Assembly (NCBI RefSeq): GCF_025460765.1
Contig: NZ_JAMWEG010000004.1
Coordinates: 124,001 to 188,000, forward strand
DNA from: Micromonospora sp. MA102
GTDB taxonomy: Bacteria > Actinomycetota > Actinomycetes > Mycobacteriales > Micromonosporaceae
Direction of reading: 5' to 3'
DNA length: 64,000 bases
Positions 17,251-25,651 of the stretch are shown piece after piece. Below the pieces are notes generated by a model that had not been told where the DNA came from, did not search any database, and worked only from the letters and a program-made list of their open reading frames with translations. The translations under genes and the position numbers were made by a program. How positions within the stretch are numbered: position 1 is the first letter of the stretch; every line of letters begins with the position of its first letter.

Positions 17251-17257
17251 GCGAAGC

Positions 17258-17263
17258 AGCGTA
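17258..17263 (-). promoter_or_regulatory. -10 TACGCT, leaderless start of lipoprotein gene
   Basis: Minus-strand TACGCT is followed by 7 nt and then ATG 17250, with no Shine-Dalgarno. Confidence 0.5.
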
Positions 17264-17320
17264 CGACCTTGCGGTGGAAGTGCCACCGGTCAGGTTTCGT
17301 GCACGGGACCGCCGGACGGC

Positions 17321-17356
17321 ACGGTTCCCGGCCGGCCGAGGCCGACCGGGAACCGT
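17321..17356 (-). terminator. hppA terminator hairpin
   Basis: 11-bp perfect arms ACGGTTCCCGG (17321-17331) and CCGGGAACCGT (17346-17356), 13 nt past the hppA stop. The loop holds a further GGCC pairing. Confidence 0.65.
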
Positions 17357-17369
17357 CGCGTCGTCCGGG

Positions 17370-19718
17370 TCAGGCGTTGACCGTCTCCACCTTCTGGTCC
17401 GGCGTGCCGGCACCGCTGTCGGAGTCGTCCATCGCGATGCCCTTGCGCTTGCTGAACACCACCGCGGCCACGATGATCAGCGCGGCCACCACGGCGACCG
17501 TGATGCGCAGCGCGGGGTTCTTGTCGTCGCCCACGCTCCAGGCCACCACGGCCGGGGCGATCAGCAGCGAGACCAGGTTCATCACCTTGATCAGCGGGTT
17601 GATCGCCGGGCCGGCGGTGTCCTTGAACGGGTCACCGACCGTGTCGCCGATGACGGTCGCGGCGTGCGACTCGGAGCCCTTGCCGCCGTACGCGCCGTCC
17701 TCCACCAGCTTCTTGGCGTTGTCCCAGGCGCCACCGGAGTTGGCCAGGAAGACGGCCATCAGGGTGCCCGCGCCGATCGCACCGGCCAGGTACGAGGCCA
17801 GCGCGCCCGGGCCGAGGCCGAAGCCCACGGCGATCGGGGCCAGGATGGCCAGCAGGCCGGGGGTCATCAGCTCGCGCTGCGCGTCCCGGGTGCAGATGTC
17901 GACGACCTTGCCGTACTCGGGGCGCTGGGTGCGGTCCATGATGCCGGGCAGCTCGCGGAACTGCCGGCGGACCTCCATCACCACGGCGCCGGCCGAGCGG
18001 GAGACCGCGTTGATGGCCAGGCCGGAGAAGAGGAAGACCACCGCGGCGCCGATGATGAGGCCGACCAGGTTGCGCGGGTTGGCCACGTTCAGCGAGTTGA
18101 GGATCTCGGTGCCGACATCGCCCACGCCCGCGTCCTCGTACGAGGAGCGCAGCGTGTCGGTGTAGGAGCCGAACAGCGCGGTCGCGGCCAGCACCGCGGT
18201 GGCGATCGCGATGCCCTTGGTGATCGCCTTGGTGGTGTTGCCGACAGCGTCCAGCTCGGTCAGCGTCCGCGCGCCGTGCTCGTCGATGTCGCCGGACATC
18301 TCGGCCACGCCCTGGGCGTTGTCCGAGATCGGGCCGAAGGTGTCCATGGCGACGATGACGCCGACGGTGGTGAGCAGGCCGGTGCCGGCCAGCGCCACCG
18401 CGAACAGCGACAGTGTGATGGAGCTGCCGCCGAGCAGGAACGCGCCGAAGACGCCGGCGCCGATCAGCAGCGCCGAGTAGACCGCCGACTCCAGGCCGAC
18501 GCTGATGCCGGCGAGGATGACGGTGGCCGCTCCGGTCTGTGAGCTCTTGCCGATGTCCTGCACCGGGCGCCGGTTGGTCTCGGTGAAGTAGCCGGTGAGC
18601 GCCTGGATCGCGGCGGCCAGCACGATGCCGATGACCACCGCGCCGATGGCGACGAGACGCGGGTTGCGGTCCACGTCGGTCAACCCGCCCTCCAGCTCAC
18701 CGAAGGTGGCCGGCAGGTAGGCGAACGCGGCGATCGCCACCAGCACGGCGGAGATCACGGCGGAGAGGTAGAAGGCCCGGTTGATCGCGGTCAGGCCGTT
18801 GCGGTCGCTCGTGCGCAGCCGGGTGATGAAGACGCCGACGATGGCGACCAGCACGCCGATGGTGGAGATGATCAGCGGGAAGACCAGGCCGTCCTCGCCG
18901 AACGCGGCACGCCCGAGGATCAGCGCGGCGACCAGGGTCACCGCGTACGACTCGAAGAGGTCGGCGGCCATACCCGCGCAGTCACCCACGTTGTCGCCCA
19001 CGTTGTCGGCGATGGTGGCGGCGTTGCGCGGGTCGTCCTCGGGGATGCCCTGCTCGACCTTGCCGACCAGGTCGGCGCCCACGTCGGCGGCCTTGGTGAA
19101 GATGCCGCCGCCGACCCGCATGAACATGGCGAGCAGCGCGGCGCCGAAGCCGAAGCCCTCCAGCACGGTCGGGGCGTCACCCCTGAACAGGATGACGACC
19201 AGCGCCGCACCGAACAGGCCGAGACCGACGGTGAGGAAGCCGACCACGCCGCCCGTGCGGAAGGCGATCTTCATGGCGCCCTCGCGCCCGCCTTCCCGCT
19301 CCCGGGCGGCCGCGGCGACCCGCAGGTTGGCGCGGGTGGCCAGCCACATGCCGGCCCCGCCGATGAACGCGCTGAACAGCGCGCCCACCACGAAGAACGC
19401 CGACCGGCCGATCTTCACGAGGATCTCGCTGCCGTCGGTGTCGTGCACCGGCAGCAGGAACAGCAGCACGACGGCGATCACCACGAAGATCGCCAGGGTG
19501 CGGAACTGCCGCAGCAGGTACGCGGATGCGCCCTCCTGCACCGCCCCGGAGATCTCCTGCATGTTGGTGGTTCCCGTACCGGCCGCCAGGACCGCCCTGG
19601 TGAGGGCGGCCGCGAAGACGAGCGCCACCAGCGCGATGACCGCGGCGATGACGACGTACGTCACGTTGGCTCCGGTAAGGGACAGTGCGCCGCCGTCGGC
19701 GGCCAAGGTCTCGGACAT
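17370..19718 (-). CDS. hppA: K+-insensitive proton-pumping membrane pyrophosphatase
   Basis: 782 residues, about 16 membrane helices. It hydrolyses pyrophosphate and pumps protons. Catalytic loops are intact: GGGIFTKAADVGADLVGK, DNVGDNVGDCAGMAADLFE, DNAQGVAEMSGDIDEH and IGDTVGDPFKDTAGPAINPL. The sequence GNTTKAITKG carries Lys at the position that marks the K+-independent subclass (Ala in K+-dependent enzymes). ATG 19718 has AGGAGGACATAG upstream. The gene neighbours the bldG pair, an arrangement I recall from Streptomyces. Confidence 0.96.
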   Translation of the reverse strand: MSETLAADGGALSLTGANVTYVVIAAVIALVALVFAAALTRAVLAAGTGTTNMQEISGAVQEGASAYLLRQFRTLAIFVVIAVVLLFLLPVHDTDGSEILVKIGRSAFFVVGALFSAFIGGAGMWLATRANLRVAAAAREREGGREGAMKIAFRTGGVVGFLTVGLGLFGAALVVILFRGDAPTVLEGFGFGAALLAMFMRVGGGIFTKAADVGADLVGKVEQGIPEDDPRNAATIADNVGDNVGDCAGMAADLFESYAVTLVAALILGRAAFGEDGLVFPLIISTIGVLVAIVGVFITRLRTSDRNGLTAINRAFYLSAVISAVLVAIAAFAYLPATFGELEGGLTDVDRNPRLVAIGAVVIGIVLAAAIQALTGYFTETNRRPVQDIGKSSQTGAATVILAGISVGLESAVYSALLIGAGVFGAFLLGGSSITLSLFAVALAGTGLLTTVGVIVAMDTFGPISDNAQGVAEMSGDIDEHGARTLTELDAVGNTTKAITKGIAIATAVLAATALFGSYTDTLRSSYEDAGVGDVGTEILNSLNVANPRNLVGLIIGAAVVFLFSGLAINAVSRSAGAVVMEVRRQFRELPGIMDRTQRPEYGKVVDICTRDAQRELMTPGLLAILAPIAVGFGLGPGALASYLAGAIGAGTLMAVFLANSGGAWDNAKKLVEDGAYGGKGSESHAATVIGDTVGDPFKDTAGPAINPLIKVMNLVSLLIAPAVVAWSVGDDKNPALRITVAVVAALIIVAAVVFSKRKGIAMDDSDSGAGTPDQKVETVNA

Positions 19719-20034
19719 CTATGTCCTCCTGTACCGAACACTCGCGCCGGCCAGTGGAGACGCACGGACCGACGCCTGGATTGCGGACTCGCAAGCGCGC
19801 GCCAACCCACCCCGGCGGACCAGCGATGAACACCCATTCCCGCTGGCTGCGAGTCGGGTCACTTGCTGACAACCCGGGTACTGTAGCCCTCCGGCGTGGT
19901 GAGGCTCACACCGAGGGGCCAGGGTGTCTCGATGATCTTCGTAACTGTGCTATGTGAGGAAATCTGATATAAGCGCCGGGCAGCACGACGAGGCCGCGCT
20001 CCCCGAGGGGAACGCGGCCTGCGGAAGGACAGGG
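19719..20034. other. hppA promoter region and bldG operon end
   Basis: 316-bp gap. It holds the hppA ribosome site, a TACAGT -10-like hexamer on the minus strand (within 19879-19884) and the bldG-operon terminator at 19991-20020. No reading frame of merit is seen. Confidence 0.4.
19991..20020 (-). terminator. Terminator of the bldG operon
   Basis: 14-bp arms AGGCCGCGCTCCCC and GGGGAACGCGGCCT with one G-U pair, 15 nt past the stop at 20035. Confidence 0.65.
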
Positions 20035-20472
20035 TCAGGCGCGGCCGACCGGCCAGACCATCCGGACCTCGGTGCCGACGCCCTCGTCGACCGGGCGGAC
20101 CTGGAGGTCCTCGACGAAGCCGGCGAGCAGGGCGAACCCCACCCCGGTGGTCAGCGCGTCCTCGCTGAGCGACTCCTTGGCCAGCTCGTCCGGGGGCAGC
20201 GCGGTGAGACCCACGCTCGCCTCGATCGGGGCGCGGTCGACCACCCGCACGGTGTACGACCCGCTGTCGGACATCTCCACGTAGACCGGGTCGGGCAGCC
20301 CGTACTGCCGGTGCAGCGCGACCGCCCGGGTGCACGCCTCGCCGATGGCCAGGCGCACCTCGTCGAGCAGGTCCTCGCGGACCCCGGCGCGGCGCGCCAC
20401 CGCGACACCGACCAGACGGGCGGTGCGGACGTGCACCGGAGCCGGGGAGAAAGAGAGCTTGACGGTCGCCAT
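20035..20472 (-). CDS. BldG-partner anti-sigma factor (HATPase fold)
   Basis: 145 residues with a histidine-kinase-type ATPase fold of the RsbW/SpoIIAB group. The helix DEVRLAIGEACTRAV corresponds to the N-box, but the Asn that normally binds Mg-ATP is Arg (R49). A G-box-like TTGVGFALLAGF is present near residue 111. It would bind a sigma factor or the BldG antagonist. The start is ATG 20472, overlapping the bldG stop (TGATG); a GTG one codon earlier is equally possible. From memory the Streptomyces orthologue (SCO3548) sits in the same place; the Arg substitution may be shared. Confidence 0.88.
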   Translation of the reverse strand: MATVKLSFSPAPVHVRTARLVGVAVARRAGVREDLLDEVRLAIGEACTRAVALHRQYGLPDPVYVEMSDSGSYTVRVVDRAPIEASVGLTALPPDELAKESLSEDALTTGVGFALLAGFVEDLQVRPVDEGVGTEVRMVWPVGRA

Positions 20473-20828
20473 CACGCGCCGGCGCCGGTCGGGTCGGCGT
20501 TGATCGCCGCGTCGACCGTGGGATGCAACGGGAAGACCTGGTCCAGGGCCGTGATGCGGAAGATCTTGAGCAGCGGCTCCTTGTCGCAGACCAGCGCGAA
20601 CGAACCGCCGGCCGAGCGGAGCCGCTTGAGCGCGCCGACCAGCACGCCGAGACCGGTCGAGTCGAGGAAGTCCACCCGGCCCAGGTCCACCACGACCCGG
20701 CGGGCACCGCCGTCGATCAGCTCCAGGAGCCGTTCCCGCAGGCGCGGCGCGGTGTAGACGTCCACCTCACCCCCGACCTCGAGCACCGTGTGCTCCCCCA
20801 CGGTGCGGGTCGCCAGCGACAGCTCCAT
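20472..20828 (-). CDS. bldG: BldG-like anti-sigma factor antagonist (STAS domain)
   Basis: 118-residue STAS protein closely resembling Streptomyces BldG throughout ([22 protein letters not shown] and [15 protein letters not shown]). The phosphorylatable serine is in [12 protein letters not shown] at S57, the same number as in BldG. Unphosphorylated, it would sequester anti-sigma factors. ATG 20828 follows GAGGAGGGACCG. The downstream overlapping gene is its likely anti-sigma partner. In Streptomyces BldG is needed for aerial growth and antibiotic production; the role here is inferred. Confidence 0.93.
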   Translation of the reverse strand: MELSLATRTVGEHTVLEVGGEVDVYTAPRLRERLLELIDGGARRVVVDLGRVDFLDSTGLGVLVGALKRLRSAGGSFALVCDKEPLLKIFRITALDQVFPLHPTVDAAINADPTGAGA

Positions 20829-20857
20829 CGGTCCCTCCTCGGTAAGCTCTTCTGGGC

Positions 20858-20863
20858 ATCTAA
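20858..20863 (-). promoter_or_regulatory. bldG -10-like hexamer TTAGAT
   Basis: Minus-strand TTAGAT (20863-20858), 29 nt before ATG 20828 in the 135-bp spacer shared with the helicase gene. Inferred from spacing only. Confidence 0.35.
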
Positions 20864-20963
20864 CCATCCCCCCGCGCGGCCACTTCCAGGTCACCGGCGA
20901 AGGCTTCCCCGTACCCAGCCCCCCGGGTTTTCAATTCCGAACACCAGTGCGAGAGTGCAGGAC

Positions 20964-23411
20964 GTGACCTCTGACAGCTTCAGCTCGGCGCGCCTGGCGC
21001 CGCGCCGCGACCTGAAGCAGTCACCAGCGGCCACCGTATCGGCGGGCGGCGGTCCCGGCCGGGCTCCGGCGGAGCTGCTGCGCCGGCTGCGCCTGCGGCA
21101 CGCCACCGACCCGGTCACCCACGTCGAGCGGGTGCCGGCCCGGACCGGCGAGCCGGCGCCGTGGCCGGACTGGGCGCCCGACGAGCTGCGGGCGGCGTTC
21201 GCGCGACGCGGCGTGGTCGCCCCGTGGCGGCACCAGGCCGAGGCCGCCGAGCTGGCGTACGCGGGGAAGCACGTCGTGGTGGCCACCGGCACGGCGTCCG
21301 GCAAGTCGCTGGCCTACCAGTTGCCGGCGCTGGGCACCCTGCTCGCCGACCCGCGCGCCACGGTGCTCTACCTGGCTCCCACCAAGGCGCTCGCCGCCGA
21401 CCAGCTGCGCGCCGTCGCCGGCCTGGAGCTGGAGGGGGTACGCCCCGCCACCTACGACGGGGACACCCCGCGCACCGAGCGGGAGTGGATCCGCCGGCAC
21501 TCCCGGTTCGTGCTGACCAACCCCGACATGCTGCACCACGGCATCCTGCCCGGACACGCGCACTGGTCGGGCTTCCTGCGCCGGCTCGCGTACGTGGTGG
21601 TCGACGAGTGCCACACCTACCGGGGCGTGTTCGGCTCGCACGTGGCACACGTGCTGCGGCGGCTGCGCCGGCAGTGCGCGCGCTACGGGCGTACCCCGGT
21701 GTTCGTGCTGGCCTCGGCCACGTCGGGCGACCCGGCGACGGCGGCCGGCCGCCTCACCGGCCTGCCCGTCACGGCCGTCACCGAGGACGCCTCGCCGCGC
21801 GGCGGCGTGACCTTCGCGCTCTGGGAACCGCCGCTGCTGCCCCCTCCTTCCGCTGACGAGGAGGTCGCCGACCTGATGTCCGTCCGGCGGTCGGCGCTGC
21901 GGGAGACCGCCGACCTGCTCACCGACAGCGTGATCGAGGGGGTACGCACGCTCGCCTTCGTGCGGTCCCGGCGCGGCGCCGAGGTGGTCGCCGCGAACGC
22001 CCGGCGGGCGCTCGACGAGGCGGTGCCGGGGCTCGGCGACCGGGTGGCCGCCTACCGGGCCGGCTACCTGCGCGAGGAGCGCCGCGAGCTGGAACGCGCG
22101 CTGCTCACCGGCGACCTGCTCGGGCTGGCCTCCACCAACGCCCTGGAACTCGGCGTCGACCTGGTCGGGCTGGACGCCGTGCTGATCTGCGGCTGGCCGG
22201 GCACCCGAGCGTCGCTCTGGCAGCAGGCCGGCCGGGCCGGCCGCTCCGGCGACGAGGCGCTCGCCGTACTGGTGGCCCGGGACGACCCGCTCGACACGTA
22301 CCTGGTGCACCACCCCGAGGCGCTGTTCGGGCGGCCCGTCGAGGCGACCGTGCTCGACCCGGCAAATCGATACGTGCTCGCACCGCAGCTCGCCTGCGCC
22401 GCGCACGAGGCCCCGCTCACCCCGGCCGACCTGGAACTGTTCGGTGAGGGCGCGAAGGAGGCGGTCGACTCGCTGGTCGAGGCGGGTGCGCTGCGGCAGC
22501 GGCCCACCGGCTGGTACTGGCGGCACCGGGAACGCCCCGAGGTCGACCTGCGCGGCGAGGGCGGCGCCCCGGTCTGCGTGGTGGAGGAGTCCACCGGCCG
22601 GCTGCTCGGCACCGTCGACGGCGGCTCCTCGCACTTCCTGCTGCACTCCGGCGCGGTCTACCTGCACCAGGGTGTCTCGTACGTGGTCGACTCGCTCGAC
22701 CTGGCCGACGGGTGCGCGCTGGTGCACGCCGAGGAGCCGGACTGGTCCACCCACGCCCGGGACGTCACCTCGCTGTCCGTGGTGTCCGTCCGGTCGTACG
22801 TGGACGCCGGGCCGGTCGGGCTCTTCCTCGGCGAGGTGGACGTGACCAGCCAGGTGGTGTCGTACCAGCGGCGGCGGATCGCCACCGGCGAGGTGATCGA
22901 CACCCGGCCGCTCGACCTGCCGGCGCGGGAGCTGCGCACCGTCGCGGTCTGGTTCACGCTCTCGCCGGAGTCGCTCGCCCTCGCCGGCGTCGAGGCGGCG
23001 GACATCCCGGGGGCGCTGCACGCCGCCGAGCACGCCGCGATCGGCCTGCTGCCGCTCATGGCTACCTGCGACCGGTGGGACATCGGCGGGCTCTCCACCG
23101 CACTGCACCCGGACACCGAGGCGCCCACCGTCTTCGTCTACGACGGCCACCCGGGCGGGGCGGGCTTCGCCGAGCGGGCGTACGGGACGGCCGCCGCGTG
23201 GCTGCGCGCCACGCGGGACGCGATCGCCGAGTGCGGCTGCGAGTCCGGCTGCCCGTCCTGCGTGCAGTCCCCGAAGTGCGGCAACGGCAACAACCCGCTC
23301 TCCAAGCCGGACGCGGTCAAGGTCCTCGACGTGGTCCTCGCGAACCTGGCGGCGGCCGAGGGCGGGCGCGGGGCGGGGCTGCCTCGGCAGGAGGGGCGGG
23401 CCGCGGACTGA
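20964..23411 (+). CDS. DECH-box superfamily 2 helicase (MrfA/Hrq1-like)
   Basis: 815 residues: RecA-like helicase core, then a DUF1998-type C-terminus. Walker A is ATGTASGKS (about 107-115), the Walker-B box is DECH (214-217), motif III is SATSG, and motif VI lies in QQAGRAGRSG. The C-terminal CGCESGCPSCVQSPKCGNGN region provides the four zinc-binding cysteines of MrfA (YprA)-type 3'-5' helicases that act in crosslink repair in Bacillus. It matches the actinobacterial helicase adjacent to Tad secretion genes. GTG 20964 is tentative; GTG 20955 is in frame and neither has a good ribosome site. Confidence 0.92.
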   Translation: MTSDSFSSARLAPRRDLKQSPAATVSAGGGPGRAPAELLRRLRLRHATDPVTHVERVPARTGEPAPWPDWAPDELRAAFARRGVVAPWRHQAEAAELAYAGKHVVVATGTASGKSLAYQLPALGTLLADPRATVLYLAPTKALAADQLRAVAGLELEGVRPATYDGDTPRTEREWIRRHSRFVLTNPDMLHHGILPGHAHWSGFLRRLAYVVVDECHTYRGVFGSHVAHVLRRLRRQCARYGRTPVFVLASATSGDPATAAGRLTGLPVTAVTEDASPRGGVTFALWEPPLLPPPSADEEVADLMSVRRSALRETADLLTDSVIEGVRTLAFVRSRRGAEVVAANARRALDEAVPGLGDRVAAYRAGYLREERRELERALLTGDLLGLASTNALELGVDLVGLDAVLICGWPGTRASLWQQAGRAGRSGDEALAVLVARDDPLDTYLVHHPEALFGRPVEATVLDPANRYVLAPQLACAAHEAPLTPADLELFGEGAKEAVDSLVEAGALRQRPTGWYWRHRERPEVDLRGEGGAPVCVVEESTGRLLGTVDGGSSHFLLHSGAVYLHQGVSYVVDSLDLADGCALVHAEEPDWSTHARDVTSLSVVSVRSYVDAGPVGLFLGEVDVTSQVVSYQRRRIATGEVIDTRPLDLPARELRTVAVWFTLSPESLALAGVEAADIPGALHAAEHAAIGLLPLMATCDRWDIGGLSTALHPDTEAPTVFVYDGHPGGAGFAERAYGTAAAWLRATRDAIAECGCESGCPSCVQSPKCGNGNNPLSKPDAVKVLDVVLANLAAAEGGRGAGLPRQEGRAAD

Positions 23412-23514
23412 CCTCCTGGTTCGTGGGACGGGCGCATGAGTGGGTCGGTATCGGGGCATTGATGCATGGGAGCGCTTCCATGTCCCCGAGATTCTTCGCG
23501 CCGGAGGTACCGCC

Positions 23515-23721
23515 GTGGCCGACACGATCGCCGAGACCGTCGACCTGCTCTACACGATCAACCAGGAGAACCTCACCCCCGATCAGCAGATCGCGCTGGG
23601 CGTCGCGCTGGCCAACCTGGCTCAGGCGGAACGCCTGGAGCAGATCAACGAGCGCCTGCGCGGCATCCACCAGGTGCTCAACGCCTGGGCCATGAAGGCG
23701 ACGGTCGACGGCGGCCGATGA
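23515..23721 (+). CDS. Small helical hypothetical protein
   Basis: 68 residues starting at GTG 23515 with GGAGGT seven bases upstream. It is acidic and helical (AETVDLLYTINQENLTPDQQIALGV in part, then a coiled-coil-like AQAERLEQINERLRGIHQVL). There is no signal peptide or known domain. Coding is supported by the good ribosome site and actinomycete codon bias. Function unknown. Confidence 0.65.
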   Translation: MADTIAETVDLLYTINQENLTPDQQIALGVALANLAQAERLEQINERLRGIHQVLNAWAMKATVDGGR

Positions 23722-23834
23722 CCGCCGGCCGGCCGCCGGCGAGCGGATCACCCGCCGGAACGCGCCGGTCGCGGGCACGCGGTGACGGCGGAGCTGTGCG
23801 AGACTCCGGCGTTTACCTCTTCAAGGAGAATTTG

Positions 23835-24413
23835 ATGCAGCTCGACAGCTTGCAGGCCCAGCAGCGGTTCATCGTCCGGCAGCGGATCCGGATGATGGTC
23901 AACCAGTACGAGGTCCACTCGGTGGCGCCGGACGGCTCGGAGGGTGGGCTGCTCGCGTTCGCGCAGCAGAAGCGGCTCGCGTTCAAGGAGCAGGTGACCA
24001 TCTACACCGACGACTCCAAGCAGTACCCCCTGCTCGGCTTCAAGGCCCGGCAGCGCCTCGACCTCGGCGCCACGTACGACGTGACGGACCACGCCGGCAC
24101 CCCGATCGGCCTGTTCCGCAAGGACTTCGCCCAGTCGCTGCTGCGCTCCACCTGGCACGTCGAGCAGGCCGGCCTGCCGCAGATCACCGGGCAGGAGCGG
24201 AGCCTGCCGGTGGCCCTGCTGCGCCGCTTCGTCGACTCCCTCTCCTGGCTGCCCTACCACTTCGACTTCGTGGCGAACGGCCAGCCCGTGTTCTCGGTCG
24301 ACAAGAAGTGGGGCCTGCGCGACCGCTACGTGGTCGACATCCACCACCCGCAGATCGACCGGCGACTCGTGATCGCCATGGCGGTCGGCCTGGACGCCCT
24401 CCAGTCCCGCTGA
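23835..24413 (+). CDS. LURP-one-related / tubby-C-like protein
   Basis: 192 residues of the LOR/scramblase-like beta-barrel family: LDSLQAQQRFIVRQRIRMMVNQYEV at the start, and repeated strand pairs such as LGFKARQRLDLGATYDVTD and PVFSVDKKWGLRDRYVVDI. The bacterial role is unknown; the fold may bind membranes or lipids. ATG 23835 is preceded by AAGGAGAA at 5-nt spacing. It converges with the tad operon. Confidence 0.82.
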   Translation: MQLDSLQAQQRFIVRQRIRMMVNQYEVHSVAPDGSEGGLLAFAQQKRLAFKEQVTIYTDDSKQYPLLGFKARQRLDLGATYDVTDHAGTPIGLFRKDFAQSLLRSTWHVEQAGLPQITGQERSLPVALLRRFVDSLSWLPYHFDFVANGQPVFSVDKKWGLRDRYVVDIHHPQIDRRLVIAMAVGLDALQSR

Positions 24414-24423
24414 GTTCGACGGG

Positions 24424-24471
24424 GCGGCCGGAGTCGGGGGCGGTCTGTTTCTCCGCTCCGACACCGGCCGC
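24424..24471. terminator. Bidirectional hairpin between LOR gene and tad operon
   Basis: GCGGCCGG-A-GTCGG (24424-24437) pairs with CCGAC-A-CCGGCCGC (24458-24471), with a single A-A mismatch. Confidence 0.6.
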
Positions 24472-24503
24472 ACCCGTGAGGGGATGCGCTCCGGCCATCG
24501 TCG

Positions 24504-24956
24504 TCAGCCTCGGGTCGGGCCCGCCCGGGAGCTGGCGGTCGCCGCGCGGGCGAGCCAGGGCAGCGGGGCGACGCTCACCTCCGTCGTGACGACGACGTCG
24601 AGACCGTCGAGCCGGCAGGCCACCAGCCGGCCGCCGTTGGCCGCGGCCAGGTCGGCGGCTCGTCCACACGCCGCCTCGACGCCTTCGAGGGCCCGGCCGG
24701 CACCGGCGAGCGCCCCGAAGTCGGCCGCGTTCCGGGCCTGGTGGCGCGCGCATCGGGCCGCGCCGAGCCCGGCGCCGAAGAGCCCGACCACCACGAGCAC
24801 CAACCCCACGGCGAGCAGGCACACGGTCGCCCCGCCCCGCTCGGCGTCGCGGTGGGACCGCCCGTCCGCCGCCCTCACGGCCCGTGTGCCCGCGAGCGGC
24901 CCCGGCCCGCCCGACCAGTCCCGTCCCGCGCGGTCATGGTCGTGGTCCCGGGGCAC
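24504..24956 (-). CDS. Tad-locus TadG/TadE-like pilus assembly protein
   Basis: 150 residues with one N-terminal membrane helix (ATVCLLAVGLVLVVVGLFGAGLG in part) followed by RHQARNAADFGALAGA, the motif typical of TadG/Flp-locus minor pilin-like proteins. It fits the small TadE-like protein found next to the actinobacterial helicase/secretion cluster. GTG 24956 lies inside the tadE gene (23-bp overlap), marking it as the last gene of the operon. It is expected to be a membrane-anchored minor pilin or assembly factor. Confidence 0.78.
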   Translation of the reverse strand: MPRDHDHDRAGRDWSGGPGPLAGTRAVRAADGRSHRDAERGGATVCLLAVGLVLVVVGLFGAGLGAARCARHQARNAADFGALAGAGRALEGVEAACGRAADLAAANGGRLVACRLDGLDVVVTTEVSVAPLPWLARAATASSRAGPTRG

Positions 24957-25464
24957 CGGGTTCGACGGCCGCCACCGCGGTGCCGGCCACGGTGAGGCGG
25001 GGCAGCCGGGCACCGAAGCTCCGGACCGGTGCCCGGACGGTGACGGTGACGCGGTCACCGGCCACGGTCACCGAGATGTCCGCTCCGGCCGGCGCGTACC
25101 GGGAGCCGGCCGTCGACCCCGGTTCGCCCCGGGCGGCCGCCAGGGCCGCCTCCCGGGCCGCGTCGACGCAGCCGGCCCGCGTGGTGACCGCGCCGACCGC
25201 GGTGAGACCGGCGAAGAGGAGCAGCATCAGCGCCGGCAGGCCGGCCGCCAGCTCGGCCGTGAACGAGCCCCGCTCTTGCGCGCCCCACGGACGCCGCCTG
25301 ACGGCCCGTCCCGGCTGCCCGGTCCCGCTTTCCACGCAGGGGACCGAGCTTGGGCCGTGGCTGAGGCCAGCGCCAAGGCCACGGCCACGGCCACGGCCAC
25401 GGCTGAAGGACGGTGAGCCCGGGTCCGGACCGGGTTGGCGGCCGGCCCACCGGCGACCGGTCAC
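24934..25464 (-). CDS. tadE: TadE-family pilus assembly protein
   Basis: 176 residues. The TadE signature is ERGSFTAELAAGLPALMLLLF: a Gly-Ser-x-Thr-Ala-Glu pilin-type cleavage context followed by a hydrophobic helix. It is preceded by an unusual 65-residue N-terminal extension, partly encoded by a GGCCAC hexanucleotide repeat (GRGRGRG). GTG 25464 overlaps the pilin gene stop (GTGA); a GTG about 40 codons later is an alternative that would remove most of the extension. After the helix it has one Cys and a beta-rich domain. Confidence 0.8.
   Translation of the reverse strand: MTGRRWAGRQPGPDPGSPSFSRGRGRGRGLGAGLSHGPSSVPCVESGTGQPGRAVRRRPWGAQERGSFTAELAAGLPALMLLLFAGLTAVGAVTTRAGCVDAAREAALAAARGEPGSTAGSRYAPAGADISVTVAGDRVTVTVRAPVRSFGARLPRLTVAGTAVAAVEPGAPGPRP
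25377..25400. repeat. GGCCAC hexanucleotide repeat in tadE
   Basis: Four perfect GGCCAC units (with a partial fifth) inside the 5' part of tadE, coding Arg-Gly on the minus strand. Copy-number change would alter length but not frame. Confidence 0.8.
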
Positions 25465-25628
25465 TTCAAGGCCCGGTCGATCACGGCGGTGAGCGCGGAC
25501 TGCACGTTGCCGGAGGTGAGCACCTTCAACAGGATCCCGGCGAAGGCGACCGCCGCGAGGGTGCCGACGGCGTACTCGGCCGTGTTCATCCCGGCGTCGC
25601 CGCGCAGGCGGGTGAGGAGTTTGCGCAT
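25461..25628 (-). CDS. Flp pilin-like DUF4244 protein
   Basis: 55 residues. RLRGDAGMNTAEYAVGTLAAVAFAGILL shows the Flp-type pattern: short basic leader, Gly before the predicted cleavage, Glu at +5 (MNTAEYA), then a hydrophobic helix. Probably the major pilin-like subunit processed by a prepilin peptidase (not encoded in this window). ATG 25628 follows GAGAAAGGAAG. It sits between tadC and tadE. Confidence 0.85.
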   Translation of the reverse strand: MRKLLTRLRGDAGMNTAEYAVGTLAAVAFAGILLKVLTSGNVQSALTAVIDRALK

Positions 25629-25651
25629 GTCGTGCTTCCTTTCTCCGAGGG

